Assembly (NCBI GenBank): GCA_023263045.1
Contig: JALQXU010000001.1
Location: 307 to 32,604, forward strand
Source of the DNA: Pontimonas sp.
GTDB taxonomy: Bacteria; Actinomycetota; Actinomycetes; Actinomycetales; Microbacteriaceae
Length of the DNA stretch: 32,298 nt
Reading direction: 5' to 3'
Shown: positions 23,494 through 31,124 of the stretch, in pieces
How the letters are laid out: each line of letters begins with the position of its first letter
Position numbering within the stretch: the stretch's first letter is position 1
Position numbers and translations under genes: made by a program
The notes under the pieces: generated by a model
Database searches by the model: none
What the model was told of the DNA's origin: nothing
Seen by the model: the letters and a program-made list of their open reading frames with translations, nothing else

Positions 23494-24744
23494 GTGAAGA
23501 TTTTGGTCCTCGGTGCGGGTGCCAGGGAGCACACCATCATTCAGGCGCTCCGTCGTGACCCCGAAAAACACGAGATTTTGGCAGCGCCCGGAAACGCTGG
23601 AATCTCCGCCGACGCCGAAATTGTGGCGCTCAATCCGTCGAATCCAAAGGTCGTGACAGAGTTCGCGGCGACCTCTGACGTTGATCTCGTCATCATCGGC
23701 CCCGAAGCTCCGCTTGTTGCCGGTGTGGCAAATGCTCTCAGGAAAGCCGGGGTCGCCGTCTTCGGTCCAGATAAAGAAGCAGCTGCCATCGAGGGGTCGA
23801 AAGCTTTCGCCAAAGACGTCATGGCTGCTGCCAACGTTCCCACCGGAAAAGCCTGGACCGTCTCTACCCAGAAAGAACTCAAGGATGCGCTCAAGCAATC
23901 CGGCACTCCCTACGTCGTCAAGGCGGATGGCCTGGCCGCGGGCAAAGGGGTGCTGGTCACTGAGGACCTCGACGCCGCTATCGAGCACGCCACGTTCTAT
24001 CTCCAACACGGCGAAGTGCTTGTCGAGGAGTTCCTCCAAGGCCCCGAGGTGTCTCTGTTCTTTGTGAGTGACGGGCGCCGCATTGTTCCTCTCAGCCCGG
24101 CTCAGGATTACAAGCGGGCCTATGACGACGACGAGGGCCCCAACACCGGAGGCATGGGTGCTTACTCTCCGCTGCCCTGGCTCGATTCGAACTTCGTCGA
24201 CACCGTGACCGCCACGATCGCCCAACCCGTGATCGATGAACTTGCTGGTCGAGGAACCCCTTTCATCGGTCTTCTTTACTGCGGGCTGATCGTAACCGAC
24301 GAGGGAACCAAGGTCATTGAATTCAACGCCCGCTTTGGTGATCCAGAAACCCAAGTCGTCCTTGCCCGTCTCGAATCACCCCTAGCTCCACTTCTCTATG
24401 CCGCCGCCACCGAAGTGTTGGAGAGTGTGGAGCCGCCACGCTTTAGCGAACAGTGCGCATTGACAGTAGTGTTGGCGAGCGAGGGATATCCCGAGAATCC
24501 CGTCACGGGTCGAGAAATTCATGGTCTAGACACTGTCGCTGGAGACTCGCAGGTCACTATCGCCCACGCCGCAACAGCGTGGGACGGGTCAGACCTTCTC
24601 GCCACGGGCGGTCGGGTGCTGAGCATCATTGCGACGGGACCCTCTTTTGACGCAGCCAGAGACTCGGCCTATGGAGCACTAGACAAGATTTCCTTGGAAG
24701 GCTCTCACTATCGCCGGGATATTGCCCTGCGCATGGTGTCATGA
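23494..24744 (+). CDS. purD: Phosphoribosylamine-glycine ligase (GAR synthetase)
   Basis: This 416-residue ATP-grasp ligase joins glycine to phosphoribosylamine. It begins MKILVLGAGAREHTIIQAL with the PurD signature GAGAREH. IGPEAPLVAGVANAL, the ATP-grasp YVVKADGLAAGKGVLV, the ligand loop GPNTGGMGAYSP and FNARFGDPETQVVLARL all appear in order. The start is a leaderless GTG. The stop overlaps purC by ATGA, beginning an operon with almost no gaps. Confidence 0.95.
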   Translation: MKILVLGAGAREHTIIQALRRDPEKHEILAAPGNAGISADAEIVALNPSNPKVVTEFAATSDVDLVIIGPEAPLVAGVANALRKAGVAVFGPDKEAAAIEGSKAFAKDVMAAANVPTGKAWTVSTQKELKDALKQSGTPYVVKADGLAAGKGVLVTEDLDAAIEHATFYLQHGEVLVEEFLQGPEVSLFFVSDGRRIVPLSPAQDYKRAYDDDEGPNTGGMGAYSPLPWLDSNFVDTVTATIAQPVIDELAGRGTPFIGLLYCGLIVTDEGTKVIEFNARFGDPETQVVLARLESPLAPLLYAAATEVLESVEPPRFSEQCALTVVLASEGYPENPVTGREIHGLDTVAGDSQVTIAHAATAWDGSDLLATGGRVLSIIATGPSFDAARDSAYGALDKISLEGSHYRRDIALRMVS

Positions 24745-25625
24745 CCGAGCTTGCAGGGTGGAAACCGGTCTACTCGGGCAAGGTCCGAGAACTTTATATT
24801 CCACAATCGGCATCTAGAGTTTCAGAAGCCGACAAGCTCCTGATTGTTGCGACCGATCGAGTGAGCGCTTTCGATCACATTTTGCGCCCCGAGATTCCCG
24901 GCAAAGGAGCCGTTCTCACGGCACTCTCGAAGTGGTGGTTTGCCCAATTCCCCGATGTTCCCCACCACCTGCGAGACGAAGAACCTCCCGCTGAGGTTGC
25001 AGAGCGCTCCATGGTTGTGGAACCACTGGACATGTTCCCGGTGGAGTGTGTAGTCCGCGGCTACTTGGCGGGTAGTGGTTGGAAGGAATACCAAGCAACC
25101 TCCAGCGTGTGCGGTATTGCGCTGCCGGGTGGTCTATCGGAAGGAGATGAGCTCCCTGAACCTCTGTTCACTCCCGCGACAAAGGCGGCAGTGGGTGACC
25201 ACGATGAGAACATCTCTTTCGAGGACATGGCCGGCCTGATCGGAGTCGATGATGCTACTGCGCTGCGAGAACTCAGTCTGAGTCTCTATTCCCGAGCGAG
25301 TGCCGTGGCGAAGAGTCGCGGTGTGATCCTCGCGGACACAAAATTCGAGTTTGGACGCCACCGAGACACCGGTGTAATCACCATCGCCGATGAAGTCTTG
25401 ACCTCGGATAGCAGTCGCTACTGGGATGGGGAGTTATATTCCCGAGGTGGAATAAATCGTCTCGATAGTTTTGACAAGCAACTCATTCGAAACTGGCTTT
25501 CGGACAATTGGGATCAGGCGGGAAGCCCGCCTGAGTTGCCGGCGGACTTAGTTACCCACACGATGAACCGCTACCGAGAGCTTTTTCAGCGTCTTACCGG
25601 GAAGCCTTTCCATACTGAACCCTGA
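24741..25625 (+). CDS. purC: Phosphoribosylaminoimidazole-succinocarboxamide synthase
   Basis: This 294-residue SAICAR synthetase ligates aspartate to CAIR with ATP. VYSGKVRELY, IVATDRVSAFDHIL, VECVVRGYLAGSGWKEY, PLFTPATKAAVGDHDENISFE and LADTKFEFG are all present. The length is that of the longer actinobacterial/eukaryotic-like form rather than the about 240-residue E. coli form. The start overlaps purD and the stop overlaps the next start by one base (TGATG). Confidence 0.95.
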   Translation: MTELAGWKPVYSGKVRELYIPQSASRVSEADKLLIVATDRVSAFDHILRPEIPGKGAVLTALSKWWFAQFPDVPHHLRDEEPPAEVAERSMVVEPLDMFPVECVVRGYLAGSGWKEYQATSSVCGIALPGGLSEGDELPEPLFTPATKAAVGDHDENISFEDMAGLIGVDDATALRELSLSLYSRASAVAKSRGVILADTKFEFGRHRDTGVITIADEVLTSDSSRYWDGELYSRGGINRLDSFDKQLIRNWLSDNWDQAGSPPELPADLVTHTMNRYRELFQRLTGKPFHTEP

Positions 25626-26410
25626 TGACGATTGCAGCACCCTCGCACGAACTGGAGCCACCGACCCTGGTGCACCGGGCGGCGTGGCCTGTTGCAGTAG
25701 GAATCGTTCCTCTGCTCTACGCGCAAGGTAAATGGGTTCGCAAGCAGGTCCCCAAACTTCCTCACGCTCCCGAGCCGTGGGAAGGCGAGGAACCCGGTCC
25801 TTCACCGCTCAAGATTGTGGGACTGGGGGATTCCACCATTGCTGGTGTCGGTGTCCGAGACCCACTGCACGGTCTGGTGCCGCAGTTCTCTCTCGCACTC
25901 CATGAGAAAACTCAGCGTGGGGTGTCATGGCGTTCCATCGGTGAAAGCGGTGCCACGTCCAAGGACATTCTGCGTCGTTTTCTCGCTCCCGCACTCGACA
26001 GTCCTGCGGACGTTGTTCTGGTGTCCTTAGGAGCGAACGACGCGAAAGACTTGAAGCCCCTGGGAGCCACGATCAGGCGATTCGAGAGACTCCTGGCTGC
26101 GCTGCACGACGGCCACCCCGATGCGGTCATCATCTTCTCCTCGCTTCCTGCCTTCTATCTCTTCCCCACCCTGCCTCAGCCTCTGCGGTCGATCATTTAC
26201 GCTCACTCCCAAGCAATTGAGCGATCGATTCGGCCCATGATTGAGTCCTTCCCCTTCGCCATGATGTCGCCACCACCTCCTGGCTATCACGACACATTTT
26301 TCGCAGAAGACGGATTTCATCCAAGCCAAGATGGTTACAGGGACTGGGCTCGTTTCGCTCTCGAAGACGCCCTTACGCGTGGCGCGCTGGAGGCGATAGG
26401 CGCTCGATAG
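25625..26410 (+). CDS. SGNH/GDSL-type hydrolase embedded in the pur operon
   Basis: This 261-residue esterase-fold protein has a hydrophobic segment near residues 20-33, which may be a membrane anchor. Block I is VGLGDSTIAGVG (Ser70), block III SLGAND (Asn139), and block V EDGFHPS with Asp229 and His232 completing the catalytic triad. The family cleaves esters such as acyl or acetyl groups on lipids or glycans; the substrate is unknown. Its ATG overlaps the purC stop, so it is co-transcribed with purine genes without an obvious metabolic link. The TAG stop is the start of a TAGACT hexamer. Confidence 0.85.
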   Translation: MTIAAPSHELEPPTLVHRAAWPVAVGIVPLLYAQGKWVRKQVPKLPHAPEPWEGEEPGPSPLKIVGLGDSTIAGVGVRDPLHGLVPQFSLALHEKTQRGVSWRSIGESGATSKDILRRFLAPALDSPADVVLVSLGANDAKDLKPLGATIRRFERLLAALHDGHPDAVIIFSSLPAFYLFPTLPQPLRSIIYAHSQAIERSIRPMIESFPFAMMSPPPPGYHDTFFAEDGFHPSQDGYRDWARFALEDALTRGALEAIGAR

Positions 26411-26413
26411 ACT
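26408..26413 (+). promoter_or_regulatory. Possible internal -10 before purS
   Basis: TAGACT overlaps the hydrolase stop codon and lies 46 bases before the purS ATG, in the only sizeable gap of the operon. It could give purSQL extra transcription. No -35 is seen. Confidence 0.3.
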
Positions 26414-26458
26414 GGGCCTGCTGTTGTAGTGCGGAGCCAAGTCCTCGGAGCGTGATTA

Positions 26459-26716
26459 ATGGCCATCATTGTCGTTGAAGTCATGCCCAAGAAAGAGCTC
26501 CTGGACCCTGCCGGTAAAGCAGTCTTGGGGGCTTTCCACCGCAGTGGAATTGACGGATTCCACGAGGTACGCATCGGCAAGCGCTTCGAACTCCACATCG
26601 AAGGAGATGCCACCGAGGCTCACCTCGCGGATGCGAGGAAAATGGCGGAGGACCTTCTCTCGAACGGTGTTATTGAGGATGTTCTTGATGTTCGCGTGGA
26701 GGACTCCCCGGCATGA
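26459..26716 (+). CDS. purS: Phosphoribosylformylglycinamidine synthase subunit PurS
   Basis: This 85-residue small subunit bridges PurL and PurQ in the three-part FGAM synthase. VEVMPKKELLDPAGKAVLGAFHRSG, FHEVRIGKRFEL and ADARKMAEDLLSNGVIED follow the family pattern. A GGAG Shine-Dalgarno sits eight bases before the ATG. The stop overlaps purQ (ATGA). Confidence 0.95.
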   Translation: MAIIVVEVMPKKELLDPAGKAVLGAFHRSGIDGFHEVRIGKRFELHIEGDATEAHLADARKMAEDLLSNGVIEDVLDVRVEDSPA

Positions 26717-27408
26717 GAGTCGGGGTCGTCACCTTTCCTGGATCACTGGATGACCGCGACGCACTCCGCGCTGTCCGGCTTGCGGGAGGAACACCCGTCC
26801 CGCTCTGGCACGGCACCCACGACCTGGAAGGCGTCGATGCTCTGATCCTCCCCGGGGGTTTCAGCTATGGCGACTACCTCCGGTGTGGGGCAATCGCTGC
26901 GCACTCGCCGATCATGTCCGAGGTGGTGACCGAGGCGAAAAAGGGTCTCCCCATCCTGGGAATCTGCAACGGCTTCCAAATCTTGGTGGAGGCGGGGCTT
27001 CTCCCCGGTGGTCTGATTCGTAACGACCACGGTGATTTCATCTGTCGCGATCAAAAGCTCCGTGTAGAGAACACAGAAACCGCCTGGACCTCGGGCTATG
27101 AGAGTAACCAGGAGATTGTGATTCCCCTGAAGAACGGTGAGGGCGGTTTCATCGCTGATGAGGACACTCTGAAGCGCATCGAGGGTGAGAACTTGGTCGC
27201 ATTCCGCTATCTCGAAGTGAATCCGAATGGTTCCGCCGGCGACATTGCTGGCTTGCGCAACGACACGGGGCGGATTGTGGGTCTCATGCCACACCCCGAG
27301 CACGCCGTCGAAGCCGGCTTTGGTCCCGACACCGATGAGGCGATGAAGTCCGGCACCGATGGCCTCGCGATGTTCCAGTCAGTCCTCACCCAGGTTGTGA
27401 GCGCGTGA
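26713..27408 (+). CDS. purQ: Phosphoribosylformylglycinamidine synthase subunit PurQ (glutaminase)
   Basis: This 231-residue class I glutamine amidotransferase supplies ammonia to PurL. It shows LILPGGFSYGDYLRCGAIA, the nucleophile Cys in GICNGFQILVEAGLLPG, and the His-x-Glu pair in LMPHPEHAVE. It overlaps purS by four bases and the following membrane-protein gene by GTGA. Confidence 0.95.
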   Translation: MRVGVVTFPGSLDDRDALRAVRLAGGTPVPLWHGTHDLEGVDALILPGGFSYGDYLRCGAIAAHSPIMSEVVTEAKKGLPILGICNGFQILVEAGLLPGGLIRNDHGDFICRDQKLRVENTETAWTSGYESNQEIVIPLKNGEGGFIADEDTLKRIEGENLVAFRYLEVNPNGSAGDIAGLRNDTGRIVGLMPHPEHAVEAGFGPDTDEAMKSGTDGLAMFQSVLTQVVSA

Positions 27409-27878
27409 CCAGAACTCCAGGCTCCCTCTACCGGGTGATGGCTGCTGCCGAAATGGTGACATGGACTCTTCTCATCATCGCGATGGTGGCCCGTTACGGT
27501 TTCGCATACGAAGGACCCCTGTTCTTCGCGGCCGGGCTCAGTCACGGCATCATCTTCCTCGCCTATTGCATCACCGCCGTGATGGTGGGAATCAACCTCC
27601 GGTGGGGTCTTGGCACCATCACGGTGGCTGTCCTCTCGGCTATCCCGCCGTGGATGACCTGGCCTTTCGATCGATGGTTGGAGCGACGCGACAAGCTTCG
27701 TGGTGAATGGCGTCTTGAGGATTCGGGAGACCCCCGGGACCAGCACTGGATTGATCGGGTGGTGAGGTTGGGCCTTCGTCATCCCATCTGGTCGTTTGTC
27801 CTCATCGTCGTGGGCATGGCCCTTGCGATCAGTGTTCTTCTCATGCTGGGCCCGCCGACTGAGTGGGGTGGTGCATAG
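27405..27878 (+). CDS. DUF3817-type integral membrane protein
   Basis: This 157-residue protein has about four hydrophobic helices. The first part (YRVMAAAEMVTWTLLIIAMVARY, then FFAAGLSHGIIFLAYCITAVMVG) has the DUF3817 pattern; a longer loop with acidic and Arg residues precedes a last helix. Function is unknown in the family. GTG overlaps the purQ stop and TAG overlaps the purL GTG by one base, so it is inserted between two subunits of one enzyme complex with full translational coupling. Confidence 0.75.
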   Translation: MTRTPGSLYRVMAAAEMVTWTLLIIAMVARYGFAYEGPLFFAAGLSHGIIFLAYCITAVMVGINLRWGLGTITVAVLSAIPPWMTWPFDRWLERRDKLRGEWRLEDSGDPRDQHWIDRVVRLGLRHPIWSFVLIVVGMALAISVLLMLGPPTEWGGA

Positions 27879-30175
27879 TGTCCATCGATTCCGTGTCCCA
27901 CGCCGAGTCAACGCCGGAAAAGGACCAGCCCTTTGAGGCACTGGGTCTCAAAAAAGAGGAATACGACGAAATACGTCGCCTACTGGGTCGCAGGCCCACG
28001 TCTGGCGAATTGGCGATGTATTCGGTGATGTGGAGCGAACACTGCTCGTATAAGTCCTCGAAAGTCCACCTGCGCCAGTTCGGGCAGAAAGTCACCGAGG
28101 AGATGCGTGCTCATCTCATGGTCGGCATGGGCGAAAACGCCGGAGTGGTCGATATTGGTGAAGGCTGGGCGGTTACTTTCAAAATCGAAAGCCACAACCA
28201 TCCCAGTTTTGTCGAACCCTTCCAGGGGGCGGCGACCGGTGTGGGCGGAATTGTTCGCGACATCATCTCCATGGGCGCGAGACCTGTCGCGGTTATGGAC
28301 GCCCTGCGCTTCGGAGCCCTCGACCACCCCGATACAAAACGCGTCGCACCGGGAGTGGTGAGCGGGATCAGTTTCTACGGAAACTGCCTAGGGCTTCCGA
28401 ATATTGGGGGAGAGACCTGGTTCGATCCGATCTACCAGAACAATCCACTCGTCAACGCCCTCGCCGTCGGTGTCTTGCGGCACGAAGACCTCCACCTCGC
28501 GAGTGCCCAGGGAGCAGGAAATAAGGTTGTCCTCTTTGGCGCGAGAACCGGGGGCGATGGGATTGGCGGGGCATCAATTCTCGCAAGCGAAACCTTCGAC
28601 GAGGGTGGTCCCACAAAACGACCTTCCGTTCAGGTGGGTGACCCTTTCGCAGAGAAGGTTTTGATCGAGTGCTGTCTCGAGCTCTTCCACAACGGTGTGG
28701 TCGAAGGGATTCAAGACTTGGGGGCTGCCGGAATTAGTTGCGCGACCTCGGAGCTCGCTGCCAATGGAAACAGCGGCATGGAGGTCACGCTGGACCACGT
28801 GCTCCTGCGCGATGACACTCTCACCGCCGAGGAGATCCTGATGTCGGAGAGTCAAGAGCGCATGATGGCCATCGTCCGACCCGACAAACTCGACGAGTTC
28901 CTCGCTATCACCGAGAAATGGGATGTCGAAACCAGCGTGTTGGGGGAGGTCACCGATACCGGCCGCCTGATCATTCATTGGCAGGGCGAAACCATCGTTG
29001 ATGTTGATCCCAAGACCGTCGCTATTGATTCGCCGGTCTATGAGCGGCCCTACCACCGCCCCTCCTGGCTTGATAGCGTCCAAGCAGACACGGTCCGAGA
29101 CAAGCCTCGAGCAGAAAGCGCAGAAGAACTGCGAGACCACGTCGCTCAGGTGCTGGCCTCATCGAATCTCGCCAACCCAGAGTGGATTACGAACCAGTAC
29201 GACCGCTACGTCATGGGGAACACCGCTCTGTCTTATCCGGACGACGCGGGCATGATTCGAGTGGATGAAGAATCCGGTCTCGGTGTCGCGCTCGCCACCG
29301 ACGCCAACGGGCGCTACAGCTACCTCGATCCCTACCTAGGTGCACAACTCGCTCTGTCCGAGGCGTATCGAAACGTCGCGGCAACCGGTGCTGATCCGCG
29401 AGCGGTCAGTGATTGTCTGAACTTTGGTAGCCCGGAAGATCCCGAAGTGATGTGGCAGTTTGCCGAGGCTGTTCGCGGTCTCGCCGATGCTTGTTTGGAG
29501 CTAGGAATCCCGGTCACCGGAGGGAATGTCAGCCTCTATAACCAGACCGGCACGACACCCATTCACCCCACACCGGTCGTCGCGGTCATGGGAGTCATCG
29601 ACACGGTCGAGCGTCGACTGCCAAGCGGTTGGCAAGACGATGGCGAAAACCTGTATCTCCTCGGCTCGACCAAAGCAGAGTTGGATGGCTCGGCGTGGGC
29701 GCAGGTTATCCATGATCACCTGGGCGGTATGCCGCCACAACCCCATCTGGGCGCAGAAAAAGCTTTGGCGGGACTGATGGTGGCGGCCGCTCGGGACGGC
29801 CTGGTCACGAGTGCGCACGATGTCTCCACGGGTGGGCTGATTCAGACCCTGGTGGAGGGTGTCCTTCGTCGGGGAGTAGGAGCGAGGGTGTGGCTGTCTG
29901 AGGTCATGGAGACCCACGACATCGACATCACCGAAGCTCTTTTCTCGGAATCCGTTGCCCGGATGGTCGTGAGCGTGGCTCGCGAAGATGACGTCAAGTT
30001 CCGCGGGCTGTGTGAGGGGCGGGGAGTGCCGGTCGCCCGAATCGGTGTCACCGATGCCTCGGCTAAAGGTCTTGATGTTGCCGACCAGTTCAGCTTCACA
30101 CTCGAGGAGCTCGACGCTCTCCACCGCGGCACGCTGCCTCGTGTTCTCGGACCCGTCGTGGGATATTCCGCATAG
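27878..30175 (+). CDS. purL: Phosphoribosylformylglycinamidine synthase subunit PurL
   Basis: This 765-residue small-type PurL catalyses ATP-dependent amidation of FGAR together with PurQ and PurS. It shows YSVMWSEHCSYKSSK, the AIRS-like ESHNHPSFVEPFQGAATGVGG loop, VEGIQDLGAAGISCATSE and PVTGGNVSLYNQT. I chose the GTG at 27878, which overlaps the previous TAG, over an ATG five codons earlier inside that gene. Confidence 0.95.
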   Translation: MSIDSVSHAESTPEKDQPFEALGLKKEEYDEIRRLLGRRPTSGELAMYSVMWSEHCSYKSSKVHLRQFGQKVTEEMRAHLMVGMGENAGVVDIGEGWAVTFKIESHNHPSFVEPFQGAATGVGGIVRDIISMGARPVAVMDALRFGALDHPDTKRVAPGVVSGISFYGNCLGLPNIGGETWFDPIYQNNPLVNALAVGVLRHEDLHLASAQGAGNKVVLFGARTGGDGIGGASILASETFDEGGPTKRPSVQVGDPFAEKVLIECCLELFHNGVVEGIQDLGAAGISCATSELAANGNSGMEVTLDHVLLRDDTLTAEEILMSESQERMMAIVRPDKLDEFLAITEKWDVETSVLGEVTDTGRLIIHWQGETIVDVDPKTVAIDSPVYERPYHRPSWLDSVQADTVRDKPRAESAEELRDHVAQVLASSNLANPEWITNQYDRYVMGNTALSYPDDAGMIRVDEESGLGVALATDANGRYSYLDPYLGAQLALSEAYRNVAATGADPRAVSDCLNFGSPEDPEVMWQFAEAVRGLADACLELGIPVTGGNVSLYNQTGTTPIHPTPVVAVMGVIDTVERRLPSGWQDDGENLYLLGSTKAELDGSAWAQVIHDHLGGMPPQPHLGAEKALAGLMVAAARDGLVTSAHDVSTGGLIQTLVEGVLRRGVGARVWLSEVMETHDIDITEALFSESVARMVVSVAREDDVKFRGLCEGRGVPVARIGVTDASAKGLDVADQFSFTLEELDALHRGTLPRVLGPVVGYSA

Positions 30176-30189
30176 CCACACTGCGCCCC

Positions 30190-30209
30190 GCGTTGTCCCA
30201 GGACAGCGC
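30190..30209 (+). terminator. Hairpin after purL
   Basis: GCGTTGTCC (30190-30198) and GGACAGCGC (30201-30209) pair with one G-T over nine bases around a tiny loop. No U-tract follows. It may attenuate the pur operon or act as an operator for the next gene, whose ATG is 16 bases on. Confidence 0.4.
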
Positions 30210-30225
30210 TACGGTGGAATAACTC

Positions 30226-30819
30226 ATGATTGATTCGTCACGATTTCTTGTCTCTTCGTCCGATTACGACGCGTGGTTAGCTGTCAGAGCGAGTGGTGTC
30301 ACTGCCACCGCGGTCTCTAAAGCCGTCACCCCGGAGGGTTTTCGCGAAGTCGTGGACCAGATCCGCAACCCCACACCGATTCCCGACAACGATTACATGC
30401 GTTTTGGTCGTGAGCAGGAGGGTTTTCTTATTGAGAAACTTGCAACTCAATTCGAGCTCGAACCCAACGATTGGCTCATTTCCAAAGATGCCGACCATTT
30501 GAAGTGGCAAATGGCAACCCCTGATGGGCTCTCCCCCGATCATGACCTCATTGCCGAGGTTAAGACCACCGGCCGAGACTGGGGTGAGTGGCGGGCGGTT
30601 CCCGGCAACTACCACCGCCAAGTCCAGTGGCAGCTCTATGTCACGGGTGCTCGAGCCTGTGTGTTCGGGTGGATGCTTCGTGAGAAGCGAAACGGCGAAA
30701 TGGTGCCTGGTTGGCCAGGCCCCAAGTTCGTCGTTGTCGAGAGAGATGAAGCCCTCATTGAGCGCCTGATCGAAGTAGCGGGCAATCTCTACCGGGAATT
30801 ACCCCTCGCCAGCAGCTAA
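30226..30819 (+). CDS. YqaJ/lambda-exonuclease-type nuclease
   Basis: This 197-residue protein has a PD-(D/E)XK core. The conserved acid lies in RFGREQEG (Glu63), the metal-binding Asp in ATPDG (Asp100), the E-x-K in IAEVKTTG (Glu111 and Lys113), and the YqaJ-type Gln in HRQVQWQLYVTGA. Such enzymes digest double-stranded DNA for phage recombination, but chromosomal orphans occur. No phage gene is nearby. TACGGT at 30210-30215 is ten bases before the ATG, so a very short leader is likely. The 3' end overlaps the chorismate mutase gene by 21 bases. Confidence 0.8.
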   Translation: MIDSSRFLVSSSDYDAWLAVRASGVTATAVSKAVTPEGFREVVDQIRNPTPIPDNDYMRFGREQEGFLIEKLATQFELEPNDWLISKDADHLKWQMATPDGLSPDHDLIAEVKTTGRDWGEWRAVPGNYHRQVQWQLYVTGARACVFGWMLREKRNGEMVPGWPGPKFVVVERDEALIERLIEVAGNLYRELPLASS

Positions 30820-31092
30820 CTCCTGATGATGCTGAATAACCTCAGCCAAGATGAACTCGAGGAACTTTTCGGCGAACTCCGGATCGAGGTCCGCCTCTTT
30901 CGCGAGATTGCGTAGCCTCTCAATTTGGGCTGCTTCTCTGGCCGGATCTGACGGCGGCATCGAGAGCGTGGCCTTCAGTTGCCCCACCTGTTGAGTCGTG
31001 CGAAAGCGCTCCGCCAAAAGGTGGATGAGAGCCGCGTCGATGTTGTCGATGCTCTTGCGCAACTGAGAGAGCTCAGGGGGAATCGAATCCAT
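30799..31092 (-). CDS. Chorismate mutase (AroQ type)
   Basis: This 97-residue all-helical enzyme turns chorismate into prephenate for Phe and Tyr synthesis. The spacing of catalytic residues fits AroQ: Arg12 in LRKSIDNIDA, Arg29, Lys40, Arg52-Glu53 and a Gln near 87. It is monofunctional. The ATG is six bases after TAGGGT without a Shine-Dalgarno. It could alternatively be a related isochorismate pyruvate lyase, though the mutase is more likely. Confidence 0.85.
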   Translation of the reverse strand: MDSIPPELSQLRKSIDNIDAALIHLLAERFRTTQQVGQLKATLSMPPSDPAREAAQIERLRNLAKEADLDPEFAEKFLEFILAEVIQHHQELAAGEG

Positions 31093-31104
31093 AGAGCGAC
31101 CCTA
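31093..31104 (-). promoter_or_regulatory. Leaderless -10 element of the chorismate mutase gene
   Basis: Minus-strand TAGGGT (31099-31104), CGCTCT, then the ATG at 31092. It sits just downstream of the purA stop. Confidence 0.6.
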
Positions 31105-31124
31105 CCGAGCCAGCTGGCTGGGGG

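Noticed and set aside
23464..24354. Minus-strand open frame of 296 codons
   Set aside because: It lies antisense to purD, whose motifs are unmistakable.
27207..27941. Minus-strand open frame of 244 codons
   Set aside because: It spans purQ, the DUF3817 gene and the purL start, all well supported on the plus strand.
30226..30819. Prophage remnant around the YqaJ nuclease
   Set aside because: Flanked directly by purL and chorismate mutase, with no integrase, att-like repeat or other phage gene.
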